Assembly: GCA_017860295.1 (NCBI GenBank)
Contig: JAFNAS010000007.1
Coordinates: 1 to 64,000, forward strand
Source: Bacteroidota bacterium
Lineage (GTDB): Bacteria > Bacteroidota > Bacteroidia > Bacteroidales > Paludibacteraceae
Direction: 5' to 3'
Length of the DNA: 64,000 nucleotides
Shown: piece by piece, positions 43,701-52,573 of the stretch
How the letters are laid out: each line of letters begins with the position of its first letter
Numbering within the stretch: position 1 is the stretch's first letter
Made by a program: the position numbers and the translations under genes
Notes under the pieces: generated by a model
The model's input: only the letters and a program-made list of their open reading frames with translations
Told to the model about the DNA's origin: nothing
Database searches by the model: none

Positions 43701-44187
43701 TCATAAAAATACTTCTTATGGTTTTACTACAAATCTTGGAGCTTCTTGGAAAGGTCTTAAATGGACAGCTCAAATTGCGACTTCTTGGGGTGGTTATGCC
43801 TCCATTGATAATGTTAAACAGGGAACTTCATCAAGTGTAATAATCTGGAATCATGAATCGTATTGGGCAGACATGTTTGATGCTACTACTAATGCAAATG
43901 GCAAATATCCAAATGCATATTATTCATCGCAGAACAATTATAACTCTGATTTCTGGCAGGTTTCTTCTTTCCGTTGTTATGTAAAAAGTATGGGATTAGC
44001 TTATACTTTGCCTAAGAAAATCTCTCAGAAACTATATCTAGACAATTGTTCTTTCAGCTTGACAGGAAATAACCTGTGGGACTTTTATAATCCTTATCCA
44101 AACCATTATCGTAATATGTATGATAATTCAACGAAGAATTATCCGACATTACGTACGTTTGCTTTGGGTGTTAATGTTTCATTCTGA
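40777..44187 (+). CDS. SusC-family TonB-dependent outer-membrane transporter
   Basis: 1,136 residues. After an export signal (VCCFLLVFAGVVPPLYA) come a carboxypeptidase-like domain at about 56-130 (VSGTVTDENGEPLIGV, GTVTDINGKYAL) and a TonB-box region (NEVVVIGYG). The plug (LTEALTGQIPGLAV, IIDDV, IESITVLRDASAAVYGSRGAQGAIIV) and a long barrel ending in F follow. It imports oligosaccharides with the SusD partner that starts 36 nt downstream. Codon use is clearly more AT-rich than in the enzyme genes from 46.4 kb onward. Confidence 0.93.
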   Translation: MEKLHKMFLGQKALQSSFLPCAKWVCCFLLVFAGVVPPLYASSATVASVQQQDKKVSGTVTDENGEPLIGVTLAIKGQARGTVTDINGKYALNVSNSDVLVVSYVGYKRQYVTYRGEASLNIKMAPDAKEMNEVVVIGYGSQRAKDVTGSVATVDMSKSEALPVATLTEALTGQIPGLAVSAGTSRPGAQDASLSIRQQFGYSKDGSNTVPLIIIDDVIQVDPTNGQSTMDQFNMLNPSEIESITVLRDASAAVYGSRGAQGAIIVKTKKGKIGAPKVTYSGKFETQDAVSVVKNMNTYQYGLYANSLMRNAIGSTITTDNYFSDAELDQMKSLNYNWLDKAWSKAQTMQHTLNVSGGTENATYFAGGSYYNQGANLANQNYNRWNFRAGSDIKVMSHLRLNASVSANSGKQVKIFTKASNNISDGSYGSSGSGESGDYLLLRQMPGYIPWSYNVDGTEYYVSPSLGPKNIAGTANTANSIAAWNYFSMINSGCYQTSQQNNYTANFSLNYEVPWVKGLSVKASYARTYETNQTEQDALPYQLALAKNTNKANLHLYSDQTTWTVYTNNKNSRVDYNSWFSNYEQMNGYINYDRTFGLHHVAAMALVERSTNDYRTNFYEWDTPLANAYQGSSSSAGTLSSNSYTNRTKMGTLSYVGRFDYSYAGKYIAQFTIRSDASTKFAPAKYWGVFPSLSFGWIASEESWFKKKIRWMDYLKVRASVGMTGKDNVKPDAWKQTYTYASNKGLGFGTSNGGLLTSSLTANASPNSQMTWDNDLKSNLGFDMNFLNNRLSIKLDGYFDHNYNMLVTMASAGGVPISTGGAFAEQNYAIVNAWGTEISINWKDKIGPVDYNIGLISSWGNNRVIKYPSTAAVYPSDMPAHMAGYSDIRPVYGFKVWKGNSGHDGVLRTQSDIDSYWKYLTDLATKAGTTPSYLGITSKSAIYPGMLAYQDLHGTTATSDPNGQVATSQDYAELVHKNTSYGFTTNLGASWKGLKWTAQIATSWGGYASIDNVKQGTSSSVIIWNHESYWADMFDATTNANGKYPNAYYSSQNNYNSDFWQVSSFRCYVKSMGLAYTLPKKISQKLYLDNCSFSLTGNNLWDFYNPYPNHYRNMYDNSTKNYPTLRTFALGVNVSF

Positions 44188-44222
44188 AAATTGTCCAATA
44201 TAACACACTAAACCGTATTATT

Positions 44223-46241
44223 ATGAAATACAAATTATTATACCTGATTTTATTTACAGGTCTGGTACTGACAGGATGTAGCGACAATTTCCTTAAGGAA
44301 GCACAATCCTATGGTAAGTACGATGAATCAATTTTTGCAAACCAAACCGAGACGGGTTGGTTTATTGATAAAATGTATTATGACTATTTCTATGGATTCA
44401 ATTCTCCTATTAAGACTATTGTTGGCTTATATTCCACAGATAATACCTATTGTACCGAAGAGAAAGGGGGTACAATCACTTCGCTTAATCAAATTAATGG
44501 AAATCAAGTTACGCTGACTAATGCTGCTGATGGTAATGCTTATTATGGTGCGACAATGACATCAACTGTAACGGCGAATCCATATACACGTATCAGAAAC
44601 TGTAATATTCTGATATCTGAAATGGATGATACAGGAAAAGGATTGCCTACTACATTCAGAAATACAGCGAAGGGGCAGGCCTATTTTCTTCGAGCTCTTC
44701 AGTACTACGATTTGGTACGTATCTATGGTGGAGTACCTATTGATACCGTTGTTTATATCGCATCGACGGATGCTAGTACACAGTTGCCCAGAGCAACAAC
44801 GACACAGTGTGTAACCCAGATTGTAAGCGACCTGAAGATGGCTGCAAGTTTGTTACCAACCTCGTGGACTGCGTCAACAGATTATGGTCGATTCACAAAA
44901 GGTGCAGCTTTGGCGGTAATCAGTAGAGTATTGTTAACCTATGCAAGTCCTTTATTTAATAATGATTGGGACAACTCGTCAAATCAAAGATGGAAAGATG
45001 CATTGGCTGCCGGATTGGCTGCTAAGGCTGAGTGTGATGCTGATGGATATGGATTGTATGGAAGCTCTGCAAAAGATTGGGCGACTATGTTTGCAATGTC
45101 AAACACTGTCAATAAAGAAGCAATCATGGTTCAGCTTTGTAATTCATCATCCGCAAGTAGTTCTGCTGTAAATAACGGATGGGAAAATACGATTCGGTTA
45201 ACAAGCCAAGGTGGTAGCGGAGGTTTAGCAGCCCCAAAGGAAATGATTGACTTATTTCCTCTGGCAAATGGGACACGTCCTACTGTTTCTAATGGTTATG
45301 TAGATTCTTTATTTTTCTTGAATCGTGATCCTCGTTTTTATCGTACATTTGCCTTTAATGGTAGAGTTTGGGGACACAAGGCAAATTCTTCAAGAGTGGT
45401 TTGGTCTTATCGGCACCTTTTCTACAACACTTCTAAAAAATCGACGTCTATTGTCTATACAGGGAACAATACAATTAATAGTCCGGCTTATGTATGTAAA
45501 ATGTCAAGTTCTACAGCTGATACAACAGCCATACAGTATTCTGGAACACAAATATATGAATACCGTTATGCCGAACTGTTATTAAATATTGCGGAATGTT
45601 ATGCGGCGACAGGAGATCTGACGAATTGTCTTTCTTATCTGAAGCTTATACGTGCACGTGTTGGTGTACCCGCAGGTACTCTTGGTGATTATGGTATAAC
45701 AAACGGAGCTGGATCTTTTGCAGATAAATATGCCGCTATTGAAGCATGTTTGTATGAACGGCGCATCGAGTTGGCTTATGAAGGCAAGCGTTTCTGGGAT
45801 ATTCAACGTTGGTTGTTATATAGTGGTAGTAGTACGGCATCTACAGGTTCTAATACTTGTAGCAAATTGGGTCTAACTCCAATTAATGGAACTTGCAGGA
45901 CTGGTAACTATTGGCAGACTAAAACAATGATTAGTGGAACAACCGACAGTGATCCTTTGGCATCAGTTCGAGGCAGTATCTCAGTTAATCCTGATGATGC
46001 AACTTTCCAAACTGAATTACAGAATCTGGCAACATTTTATAAAACGTATTTGGTTAGGGTTAAGACAGAAAGCCCAATGGATTCTTATTCTTCTGGATCC
46101 CAGGCTTATATCAAATGGAATCCTAATTATTACATCTGGGGCTTGACAAGTACTATTCTTAGTAATAATACATGGTTACCACAGACAATAGGTTGGAATG
46201 ACAATAGTGGTACAAACGGAACATTTGATTATACAAAATAA
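44223..46241 (+). CDS. SusD/RagB-family surface glycan-binding lipoprotein
   Basis: 672 residues. Lipobox LTGC (Cys19). The SusD fold is indicated by RNCNILISEMD, GQAYFLRALQYYDLVRIYGGVPI, the middle TPR-like helices, and the C-terminal YRYAELLLNIAECYAATGD, RARVGVP and ERRIELAYEGKRFWDIQRW. It caps the SusC barrel and binds the incoming glycan. It is longer than most SusD proteins, mostly through loops rich in Ser, Thr and Asn. It shares the AT-rich composition of susC. Confidence 0.92.
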   Translation: MKYKLLYLILFTGLVLTGCSDNFLKEAQSYGKYDESIFANQTETGWFIDKMYYDYFYGFNSPIKTIVGLYSTDNTYCTEEKGGTITSLNQINGNQVTLTNAADGNAYYGATMTSTVTANPYTRIRNCNILISEMDDTGKGLPTTFRNTAKGQAYFLRALQYYDLVRIYGGVPIDTVVYIASTDASTQLPRATTTQCVTQIVSDLKMAASLLPTSWTASTDYGRFTKGAALAVISRVLLTYASPLFNNDWDNSSNQRWKDALAAGLAAKAECDADGYGLYGSSAKDWATMFAMSNTVNKEAIMVQLCNSSSASSSAVNNGWENTIRLTSQGGSGGLAAPKEMIDLFPLANGTRPTVSNGYVDSLFFLNRDPRFYRTFAFNGRVWGHKANSSRVVWSYRHLFYNTSKKSTSIVYTGNNTINSPAYVCKMSSSTADTTAIQYSGTQIYEYRYAELLLNIAECYAATGDLTNCLSYLKLIRARVGVPAGTLGDYGITNGAGSFADKYAAIEACLYERRIELAYEGKRFWDIQRWLLYSGSSTASTGSNTCSKLGLTPINGTCRTGNYWQTKTMISGTTDSDPLASVRGSISVNPDDATFQTELQNLATFYKTYLVRVKTESPMDSYSSGSQAYIKWNPNYYIWGLTSTILSNNTWLPQTIGWNDNSGTNGTFDYTK

Positions 46242-46255
46242 GATGTGGTTATTTT

Positions 46256-46285
46256 ACAACCGGATAGAGTTATCTATCCGGTTGT
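46256..46285 (+). terminator. Stable hairpin after susD (attenuator or processing site)
   Basis: Perfect 12-bp stem ACAACCGGATAG / CTATCCGGTTGT (46256-46267 with 46274-46285), 6-nt loop, 14 nt after the stop. No T run follows, so partial termination or RNA stabilisation that sets susCD apart from downstream genes is more likely than full termination. Confidence 0.55.
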
Positions 46286-46446
46286 ATCCTCATAGTATCA
46301 GCAATTTCAAGGCAGAGAAATACTGATATTAGGTAGTAGATTTAGTAAGGCAAAAAAGATTACAATCATCGTGGATTATTACCTGCTTGCGTGAGGCTCT
46401 GAGATAACAAGCGCGAGATGTAGTACATAATTTAAAATTTATTTGA

Positions 46447-48129
46447 GTGAAAAAGTTTGTTTTAACAGCATCTCTCCTGCTTTTTGTTGGAATGATGCAA
46501 ACTGTAAGCGCACAGTATCCAAAGGTGCCTGTAGATGTTCAGAAAAAAGCCGATACAATGCTGAAGGAGGCTGTACGCCGTTCGGATAGTATATGGCAAA
46601 AAGCGTTACCGATTATTCAGGAAGAGGCAAAACATGGCCGGCCTTATATTCCATGGGCTGCTCGTCCAACTGATTTACCTGTAGCTGAAATTCCGGCATT
46701 TCCCGGTGCAATGGGTGGTGGCGAATATGCTATCGGTGGCCGTGGCGGTAAGGTAATTACCGTAACCAATTTGAATGATAGCGGACCCGGAAGCTTCCGT
46801 GAAGCTTGTGAAACCGGTGGCGCACGTATTGTCGTGTTCAATGTTGCCGGTATTATTCAACTGAAGACTCCGCTTATTATCCGTGCTCCTTATATTACCA
46901 TTGCCGGACAAACTGCTCCGGGTGACGGTGTGTGTATTGCCGGCGAAACGGTGTGGGCAAATACGCACGATGTGGTAGTGCGCTTCATGCGTTTCCGTCG
47001 CGGGCAAACCGATGTCGGGCGTCGCGACGATAGTTTCGGAGGTAATCCGGTGGGTAACATCATGATAGATCACTGTTCCTGCTCATGGGGTCTGGACGAA
47101 AACATTTCGTTCTACCGCCACATGTTCGATCCGGGCGCTGGTATCAAAGAAGAAAAATTGCCGACAGTAAATGTAACTATCCAAAACACGATCTCTGCAC
47201 AGGCATTGGATACTTACAACCATGCTTTCGGTAGTACATTGGGTGGCGAAAATTGTTCGTTCCTGCGTAACCTCTGGGCTGACAATGCCGGTCGTAATCC
47301 GTCGATCGGATGGAACGGCGTGTTCAACTTTGTGAATAACGTTATCTACAACTGGAACCACCGTTCGGTAGATGGCGGCGATTATACTGCGTTGTACAAC
47401 ATTATCAACAACTACTACAAACCGGGTCCTGTTACCTCGAAAGGTAATGTGGGTCACCGTATTCTGAAACCGGAATCGGGCCGTGCAAGACTGGGTTATC
47501 TGGTATTCGGTCGTGTATATGCCAACGGTAATATCATGGAAGGTTATCCTGAAATTACAAAAGATAACTGGAACGGGGGTATTCAGGTAGAAGACCAGCC
47601 TGATACAAAAGGGTATACCGATAACATGAAATGGAACAAGCCTTTCCCTATGCCTCAGTTCCCGATTATGTCGGCTCAGGAAGCATTCGATTTTGTTTTG
47701 GAAAATGCAGGAGCTTACTTGCCTAAACGCGATATCGTTGACCAACGTGTGTTGAAGCAGGTAAAAACCGGCGAGGTTTACTACGACAAAGAGGCGGACA
47801 AACGTGATTACTATCAGTTTGAACACCGTAAATTGCCGAAAGATTCCTACAAAATGGGTATTATTACCGACATCAGTCAGGTTGGTGGTTATCCCGAATA
47901 CAAAGGGAAACCTTACAAAGACAGTGATGGCGACGGTATGCCCGATGCATGGGAAAAGAAATATGGTTTGAATCCGAATGATCCTTCCGATGCCAACGGT
48001 GACATCAACGGCGACGGATATACAAACATCGAAAAGTACATCAACGGCATCGATCCTACCAAGAAGGTAGACTGGAAAGATCCGAAGAACAACAACGATA
48101 CATTGAAAGGCAAAACAGGCCTGATGTAA
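46447..48129 (+). CDS. Pectate lyase-like polysaccharide lyase (PL1 type) with C-terminal calcium-repeat region
   Basis: 560 residues from a GTG start. A signal peptide (ending TVSA) and a helical linker precede a parallel beta-helix lyase domain starting near residue 86. Motifs are AFPGAMGGG, NLNDSGPGSFREAC, YITIAGQTAPGDGVCIAG, VVVRFMRFRRG and MIDHCSCSWGLDEN. PL1 enzymes cut homogalacturonan by beta-elimination with calcium. The C-terminus has a thrombospondin-3/dockerin-like Asp-rich stretch (DSDGDGMPDAWEKKYGLNP, DINGDGYTNIEKYI). It is secreted or on the surface and is the first enzyme after SusCD. GC content rises here. Confidence 0.85.
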   Translation: MKKFVLTASLLLFVGMMQTVSAQYPKVPVDVQKKADTMLKEAVRRSDSIWQKALPIIQEEAKHGRPYIPWAARPTDLPVAEIPAFPGAMGGGEYAIGGRGGKVITVTNLNDSGPGSFREACETGGARIVVFNVAGIIQLKTPLIIRAPYITIAGQTAPGDGVCIAGETVWANTHDVVVRFMRFRRGQTDVGRRDDSFGGNPVGNIMIDHCSCSWGLDENISFYRHMFDPGAGIKEEKLPTVNVTIQNTISAQALDTYNHAFGSTLGGENCSFLRNLWADNAGRNPSIGWNGVFNFVNNVIYNWNHRSVDGGDYTALYNIINNYYKPGPVTSKGNVGHRILKPESGRARLGYLVFGRVYANGNIMEGYPEITKDNWNGGIQVEDQPDTKGYTDNMKWNKPFPMPQFPIMSAQEAFDFVLENAGAYLPKRDIVDQRVLKQVKTGEVYYDKEADKRDYYQFEHRKLPKDSYKMGIITDISQVGGYPEYKGKPYKDSDGDGMPDAWEKKYGLNPNDPSDANGDINGDGYTNIEKYINGIDPTKKVDWKDPKNNNDTLKGKTGLM

Positions 48130-48141
48130 GTACAATTAGTC

Positions 48142-48187
48142 AGTAGCTGGTGGCCCCAATTTAATGACATTGTGTCCACCGGCTGCT
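48142..48187 (+). other. Hairpin downstream of the pectate lyase gene
   Basis: A 12-bp stem with two G-T pairs (48142-48153 with 48176-48187) and a 22-nt loop; no T run. Possibly an RNA-processing or stability element. Confidence 0.4.
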
Positions 48188-48251
48188 AAACGACTATCAT
48201 ATTATTGTTTATTGTGGTTTATTTGTTGATTATTTGTCGCTTGTAAACTTG

Positions 48252-48279
48252 ATTACAGGACTATTACCGGTCCTGTAAT
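48252..48279 (+). terminator. Hairpin upstream of the DUF3826 gene
   Basis: Perfect 10-bp stem ATTACAGGAC / GTCCTGTAAT, 8-nt loop, followed by TTGTTTG. It could be a weak terminator for the lyase transcript. Confidence 0.5.
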
Positions 48280-48324
48280 TTGTTTGTGGCAGATATGAAT
48301 CGCGACCACCAATTTAAAAAAACT

Positions 48325-48975
48325 ATGAAGAAAAATCTAATGTCTTTATTTTTGTTGCTGATTCTGGTTGCAACCGCATCGGCTCAAAACAACGAAGACA
48401 AATACAATAAGACACTTACGGATCGTGCCGAGAAAATTGTGAAAACTTTATCGATTTCCGACTCAATCGTCTTTAAACGTTTGACCGGGATCTTAGTCTA
48501 TCAATACAAGAGCCTCGGTAAAATCCACGATGGTCGTGATGCGGCCATCAAATCTGCCAAAGAAAAAGCCGGGAATGATAAAGCTGTTTTTCAATCTGCC
48601 GAAAAAGCTTTACAAGACGAAGCGAACTTTCAATTGTACAACCTGCATTGTGAATTTATCGGTAAACTTGCAGGCGACCTTAATGCCGAACAGATCGACA
48701 AGGTGAAGGATGGAATGGTCTTTAACCTGATTAAGGTTACTTACAGTGCGTATCTCGATATGATTCCTACGCTCAAGCCTGAGGAAAAACGTCAAATTTA
48801 TTGCTGGCTGGTAGAAGCCCGCGAACGTGCCATGGATGCGCAGTCGTCCAACAAAAAACACGAGATTTTCGGAAAGTACAAAGGTCGTATCAACAACTAT
48901 CTCTCGAAACAGGGATACAATCTGGACAATGAGCGCAAAGCATGGGGAGAACGATTGAAAGCTGCTAAAAAGTAA
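48325..48975 (+). CDS. DUF3826 protein, exported
   Basis: I start at the ATG 48325 (MKKNLM), which gives a standard signal peptide cut near ATASA; the longer frame from 48280 lacks support. 216 residues, mostly helical. It matches DUF3826 by LTDRAEKIVKTLSISDS, LTGILVYQYKSLGKIHDGRDA and PEEKRQIYCWLVEARERAMD. Members recur in pectin utilisation loci, but their function is unknown. No catalytic motif is apparent; a periplasmic accessory or binding role is inferred from context only. Confidence 0.75.
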   Translation: MKKNLMSLFLLLILVATASAQNNEDKYNKTLTDRAEKIVKTLSISDSIVFKRLTGILVYQYKSLGKIHDGRDAAIKSAKEKAGNDKAVFQSAEKALQDEANFQLYNLHCEFIGKLAGDLNAEQIDKVKDGMVFNLIKVTYSAYLDMIPTLKPEEKRQIYCWLVEARERAMDAQSSNKKHEIFGKYKGRINNYLSKQGYNLDNERKAWGERLKAAKK

Positions 48976-48977
48976 GA

Positions 48978-49017
48978 ATATTTCATCCGGTGAATCGAAT
49001 GTTTGCCGGATGAATAT
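48978..49017 (+). terminator. Hairpin after the DUF3826 gene
   Basis: ATATTTCATCCGG pairs with CCGGATGAATAT (one bulged T), followed by CTTT. Terminator-like but without a long T run. Confidence 0.5.
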
Positions 49018-49059
49018 CTTTGTCATCGAAAAAGCTTCGTAATTTTATAGCCCGATAGT

Positions 49060-49290
49060 CGACCCAAGTTGAGGAACAGTCGGACTGATCTTTTCCTAGA
49101 ACAACACAATCTGTAGAACAAACAAAGTCATCTGTTTTTATCTCAAAGTCATTTGAGGAGCGATCAGAATCATCTGTTGGGTTCGCAAAAGCATTTGTCG
49201 GAGGCTCAAAATGATTTCGTGGATAAGCAAAACAATCAATTGAGTTATCGGAACCATTTGTTGCATGTTCGGAGGTGGGCTAAGTTCCAA
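49060..49290 (+). repeat. Eleven degenerate 21-bp tandem units
   Basis: The 231 bp divide exactly into eleven 21-nt units with a core near CAAARTCATYTG; the best are 49123-49206. Read in phase, each unit gives a heptad like QSHLFLS, QSHLRSD, QNHLLGS, QKHLSEA, with Leu at position four in most. The frame is interrupted by a TAG at 49114-49116, has no start codon, and ends with TAG right after unit eleven. It is either a decayed coiled-coil coding stretch or a DNA/RNA element with two-helical-turn spacing. Confidence 0.7.
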
Positions 49291-49348
49291 TAGATTGAAG
49301 TATAGTTAAGAAGAATTACGAACATTTACAGGATAAAACTGATTATTA

Positions 49349-52300
49349 ATGCACAATTATTCAATGTTTATCAAAGTTAGATATTCGGTTGTTGCGCTGT
49401 TTTTATTTTTTGTACCGACAGTTGTTTTTGCCGGAAGCGCTCCAAAGAAGGGGATAAAACCCAGTTTGCCTCTCGAAAATACCAAACAAGGATTGGTGTA
49501 CACTCCTGACAGTCTGGGAAACCGTATCCCTGATTTTTCCTACAGCGGTTATATGGACGGTGAACAGGCAATCCCTGCTGTTTCCGCCAAAGTGGTTGTC
49601 CCGTTCAAAACGGGTGATGCCACCGCACGCATTCAGGCTGCAATCGATTACGTATCGTCACTCAGGCCGGATAAATCGGGTTTTAGAGGCGCAGTCCTTT
49701 TGCAACCCGGAACGTTTGAAGTACAAGGTCAACTGTTCATTCGTACTTCTGGAGTCGTGCTGAGAGGTAGTGGCATCGGCGAACACGGAACGAAGCTGGT
49801 TGCAACCGGCAAAGACCGTCGCACCCTGATTCGCGTGGTCGGTAAAGATGATCGCACGAAAGCTGAAGCGCTGAAAGTGGCCGACGCTTATGTTCCGGTC
49901 AATGCGATGAAACTGACGCTGAAGAATGTTGGTTCGTTGAAAGCCGGAGAAAAAATTATGGTTCGTCGTCCGAGTACCCAAAACTGGATTGAGACGCTGG
50001 GCACCGTAACTTTTGGGGGTGGAGTTTCTTCTCTCGGATGGAAGCCTGGTGACCGCGACATTTATTGGGACAGAACCGTCGTTGCCCTGAATGGGAATGA
50101 AATTACGCTGGATGCACCTCTGACAACCGCTCTTGATGCCAATTACGGCGGAGGTGAAGTGATTCCTTACACGTGGAACGGGAGAATAAGTCAGGTAGGT
50201 GTTGAAAATATGCAATGCACATCTACTGTTGATGCAGCCAATCCCAAAGACGAAGCTCATGCCTGGATGGCAATTACTCTTGAAAATGTAATCGATGGCT
50301 GGGTACGTCAAATTACCTTCTCACATTTTGCCGGTTCGGCTGTGATGGCGCTCGAGTCTTCACGCCGCCTCACGGTGGAAGATTGTATCTCGCAGGATCC
50401 GGTTTCCGAACTGGGAGGTCAACGTCGCTACACTTTTTTCAATGCCGGGCAGCAGTCGTTGTTTCAACGCTTATATGCCGAAGGCGGTAATCACGATTTC
50501 GGTGTTGGATTCTGTGCTGCCGGTCCCAATGCGTTTGTGCAATGCCAGTCGGTGTTGCCCTACAGTTTCAGCGGTGCGATCGATAGCTGGGCTTCCGGTG
50601 TTTTGTTCGATATTGTGAATGTAGACGGCAACAATCTTCGTTTTTCGAATCGCCAACAGGATAATCGTGGAACCGGATGGAGTGCAGCCAACAGTGTCTT
50701 CTATCAATGTTCGGCATCGTTGATTGATTGCCCGAAACCGCCGACTGCGCAAAATTGGGCGTTCGGGTGCTGGTCGCAATTTGGCGGTGATGGTGGGTGG
50801 TACGACTCCAACAACCAGATTCAGCCCCGCAGTCTCTACTATGCGCAATTGGTACAACGTCTTGGAGATGCGGTTAACGATCGCGCCGTATTGGTGGCAG
50901 TGGAGGGCGATCCCAATAGCAGTCCTCCCGTCAACATTGCGTTGCAGATGACTCAATTGGCAAAAAAAACAGCTCCAACCCTCTTTTCATTGATAGAAGA
51001 GGCTTCGGTGCGTAATCCCATTATTACCGAAGGGAAAGGGTTGAAGAGTATCGACGAAATTGGAGTTCCTGCTCCTAAAAAAATAAGTACACTCCCAACT
51101 GCCGTCATCAACGGAAAATTGATTCACGGCGATGAACTGCTGGCAGGAATGCAGCACAATACGCCCTGGTGGAATGGTAGTGTTCTGCCAACTTTTTTGG
51201 GTGAAGCCAAACCTGCACTCACCCGTTTTGTGCCGGGTCGTACCGGTACCGGTCTGACCGATGATGTGACCGAGGTGGCTGAGTGGATGAAGAAGAGCAA
51301 CATTGTATCTTTCGAACAACATTACGGGCTATGGACCGATCGCCGTCGCGATGACCACGAGCGCATTCGCCGCATCGACGGTGACGTGTGGCCCCCGTTT
51401 TACGAACAACCTTTTGCTCGTTCGGGTGAGGGCACTGCCTGGGACGGCCTGAGTAAATATGATCTCACCAAATACAACATCTGGTACTGGCTGCGTCTGA
51501 AGCAGTTCGCCGACTTGGCGGATCAAAACGGATTGGTATTGCTCCACAATAACTTCTTTCAACACAATATTATCGAGGCCGGCGCTCATTGGGTAGATTG
51601 TCCTTGGCGTACCGCCAACAATATCAACAGTACCGGATTTCCCGAACCCGTCAATTTTGCAGGAGATAAGCGCATTTTCTTTGCCGAAATGTTTTACGAT
51701 ACAACCAACGTGGTTCGCAAAGAGTTGTACAAAAAATATATCCGTCAGTGTTTGAATAACTTTGCCGAAAACAGTTCTGTTATTCAACTGACGAGTGACG
51801 AATATACCGGTCCGCTTCATTTCATGCAGTTCTGGCTCGACGTGATTGCCGCCTGGGAAAAAGAAACTGGCAAACATCCATTGATTGGGTTAAGCGCTAC
51901 CAAGGATGTGCAGGACGCAATACTGAAAGATCCGAAACGGGCAGCTGTGGTCGATGTGATCGATATTCGTTATTGGTTCTATCGCGACAATGGCACGGTA
52001 TATGCTCCTCAGGGAGGGCTCAATCTGGCACCGCGCCAACATGCTCGTTTGGTGAAACCCGGAAAAACATCTTTCGATCAGGTATACCGTGCCGTTAACG
52101 AATACCGTACCCAATGTCCCGACAAAGCGGTAATGTACTATTCGGACAATTACCCTACTTATGGATGGGCTGTTTTGATGGCCGGTGGATCCTTGCCCAA
52201 CTTGCCTGCCGGGCTGGAGAAGAATTTTCTGAAAGATGCTGCCCAGATGAGCGTCGTTAAATCGCAGGTCGAAGGCCAATATGTTCTCGGAAATATGGAG

Positions 52301-52501
52301 AGAGGATATATTGTCTATTCCAAAAACGGAAACGCGGTTCTCGATCTGAGCAGTGACAATAAAACGTTTGTTGCAAAATGGATTAATCCGGCTAACGGTG
52401 AAAGTGTTTCCGGAGAGAAGATCAAAGGAGGCAAACTTATGTCGTTGAAAGCTCCGAAATCAGAAGCAAACGTACTCTGGTTATCCGTAAAAAAGAAATA
52501 A
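49349..52501 (+). CDS. Secreted beta-helix protein fused to a DUF6298-type domain (1,050 aa)
   Basis: A signal peptide (VALFLFFVPTVVFA) is followed by a pectate-lyase-3-like parallel beta-helix from about 85 to 560 (ATARIQAAIDYVSSL, GAVLLQPGTFEVQGQLFI, VVLRGSGIGEHGT, VEDCISQDPVSELGGQRRYTF). A linker leads to a second half matching DUF6298 as I recall it: FEQHYGLWTDRRRDDHERI, DGDVWPPFYEQPFARS, HNNFFQHNIIEAGAHWVD, a probable TIM-barrel-like domain. A small C-terminal beta domain closes it. It probably acts on a rhamnogalacturonan fragment, but the reaction is unknown. Next in line is GH43, 72 nt away. Confidence 0.6.
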   Translation: MHNYSMFIKVRYSVVALFLFFVPTVVFAGSAPKKGIKPSLPLENTKQGLVYTPDSLGNRIPDFSYSGYMDGEQAIPAVSAKVVVPFKTGDATARIQAAIDYVSSLRPDKSGFRGAVLLQPGTFEVQGQLFIRTSGVVLRGSGIGEHGTKLVATGKDRRTLIRVVGKDDRTKAEALKVADAYVPVNAMKLTLKNVGSLKAGEKIMVRRPSTQNWIETLGTVTFGGGVSSLGWKPGDRDIYWDRTVVALNGNEITLDAPLTTALDANYGGGEVIPYTWNGRISQVGVENMQCTSTVDAANPKDEAHAWMAITLENVIDGWVRQITFSHFAGSAVMALESSRRLTVEDCISQDPVSELGGQRRYTFFNAGQQSLFQRLYAEGGNHDFGVGFCAAGPNAFVQCQSVLPYSFSGAIDSWASGVLFDIVNVDGNNLRFSNRQQDNRGTGWSAANSVFYQCSASLIDCPKPPTAQNWAFGCWSQFGGDGGWYDSNNQIQPRSLYYAQLVQRLGDAVNDRAVLVAVEGDPNSSPPVNIALQMTQLAKKTAPTLFSLIEEASVRNPIITEGKGLKSIDEIGVPAPKKISTLPTAVINGKLIHGDELLAGMQHNTPWWNGSVLPTFLGEAKPALTRFVPGRTGTGLTDDVTEVAEWMKKSNIVSFEQHYGLWTDRRRDDHERIRRIDGDVWPPFYEQPFARSGEGTAWDGLSKYDLTKYNIWYWLRLKQFADLADQNGLVLLHNNFFQHNIIEAGAHWVDCPWRTANNINSTGFPEPVNFAGDKRIFFAEMFYDTTNVVRKELYKKYIRQCLNNFAENSSVIQLTSDEYTGPLHFMQFWLDVIAAWEKETGKHPLIGLSATKDVQDAILKDPKRAAVVDVIDIRYWFYRDNGTVYAPQGGLNLAPRQHARLVKPGKTSFDQVYRAVNEYRTQCPDKAVMYYSDNYPTYGWAVLMAGGSLPNLPAGLEKNFLKDAAQMSVVKSQVEGQYVLGNMERGYIVYSKNGNAVLDLSSDNKTFVAKWINPANGESVSGEKIKGGKLMSLKAPKSEANVLWLSVKKK

Positions 52502-52573
52502 AAATCGGTTTTTACACGAAGACAGAAAAGATACACTTTGTTTTTTCGTGCTGATTTACAACTCTATAATATA

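Noticed and set aside
47083-48135. Minus-strand ORF of 350 codons
   Set aside because: Fully antisense to the pectate lyase gene, which has clear family motifs; the antisense frame has none.
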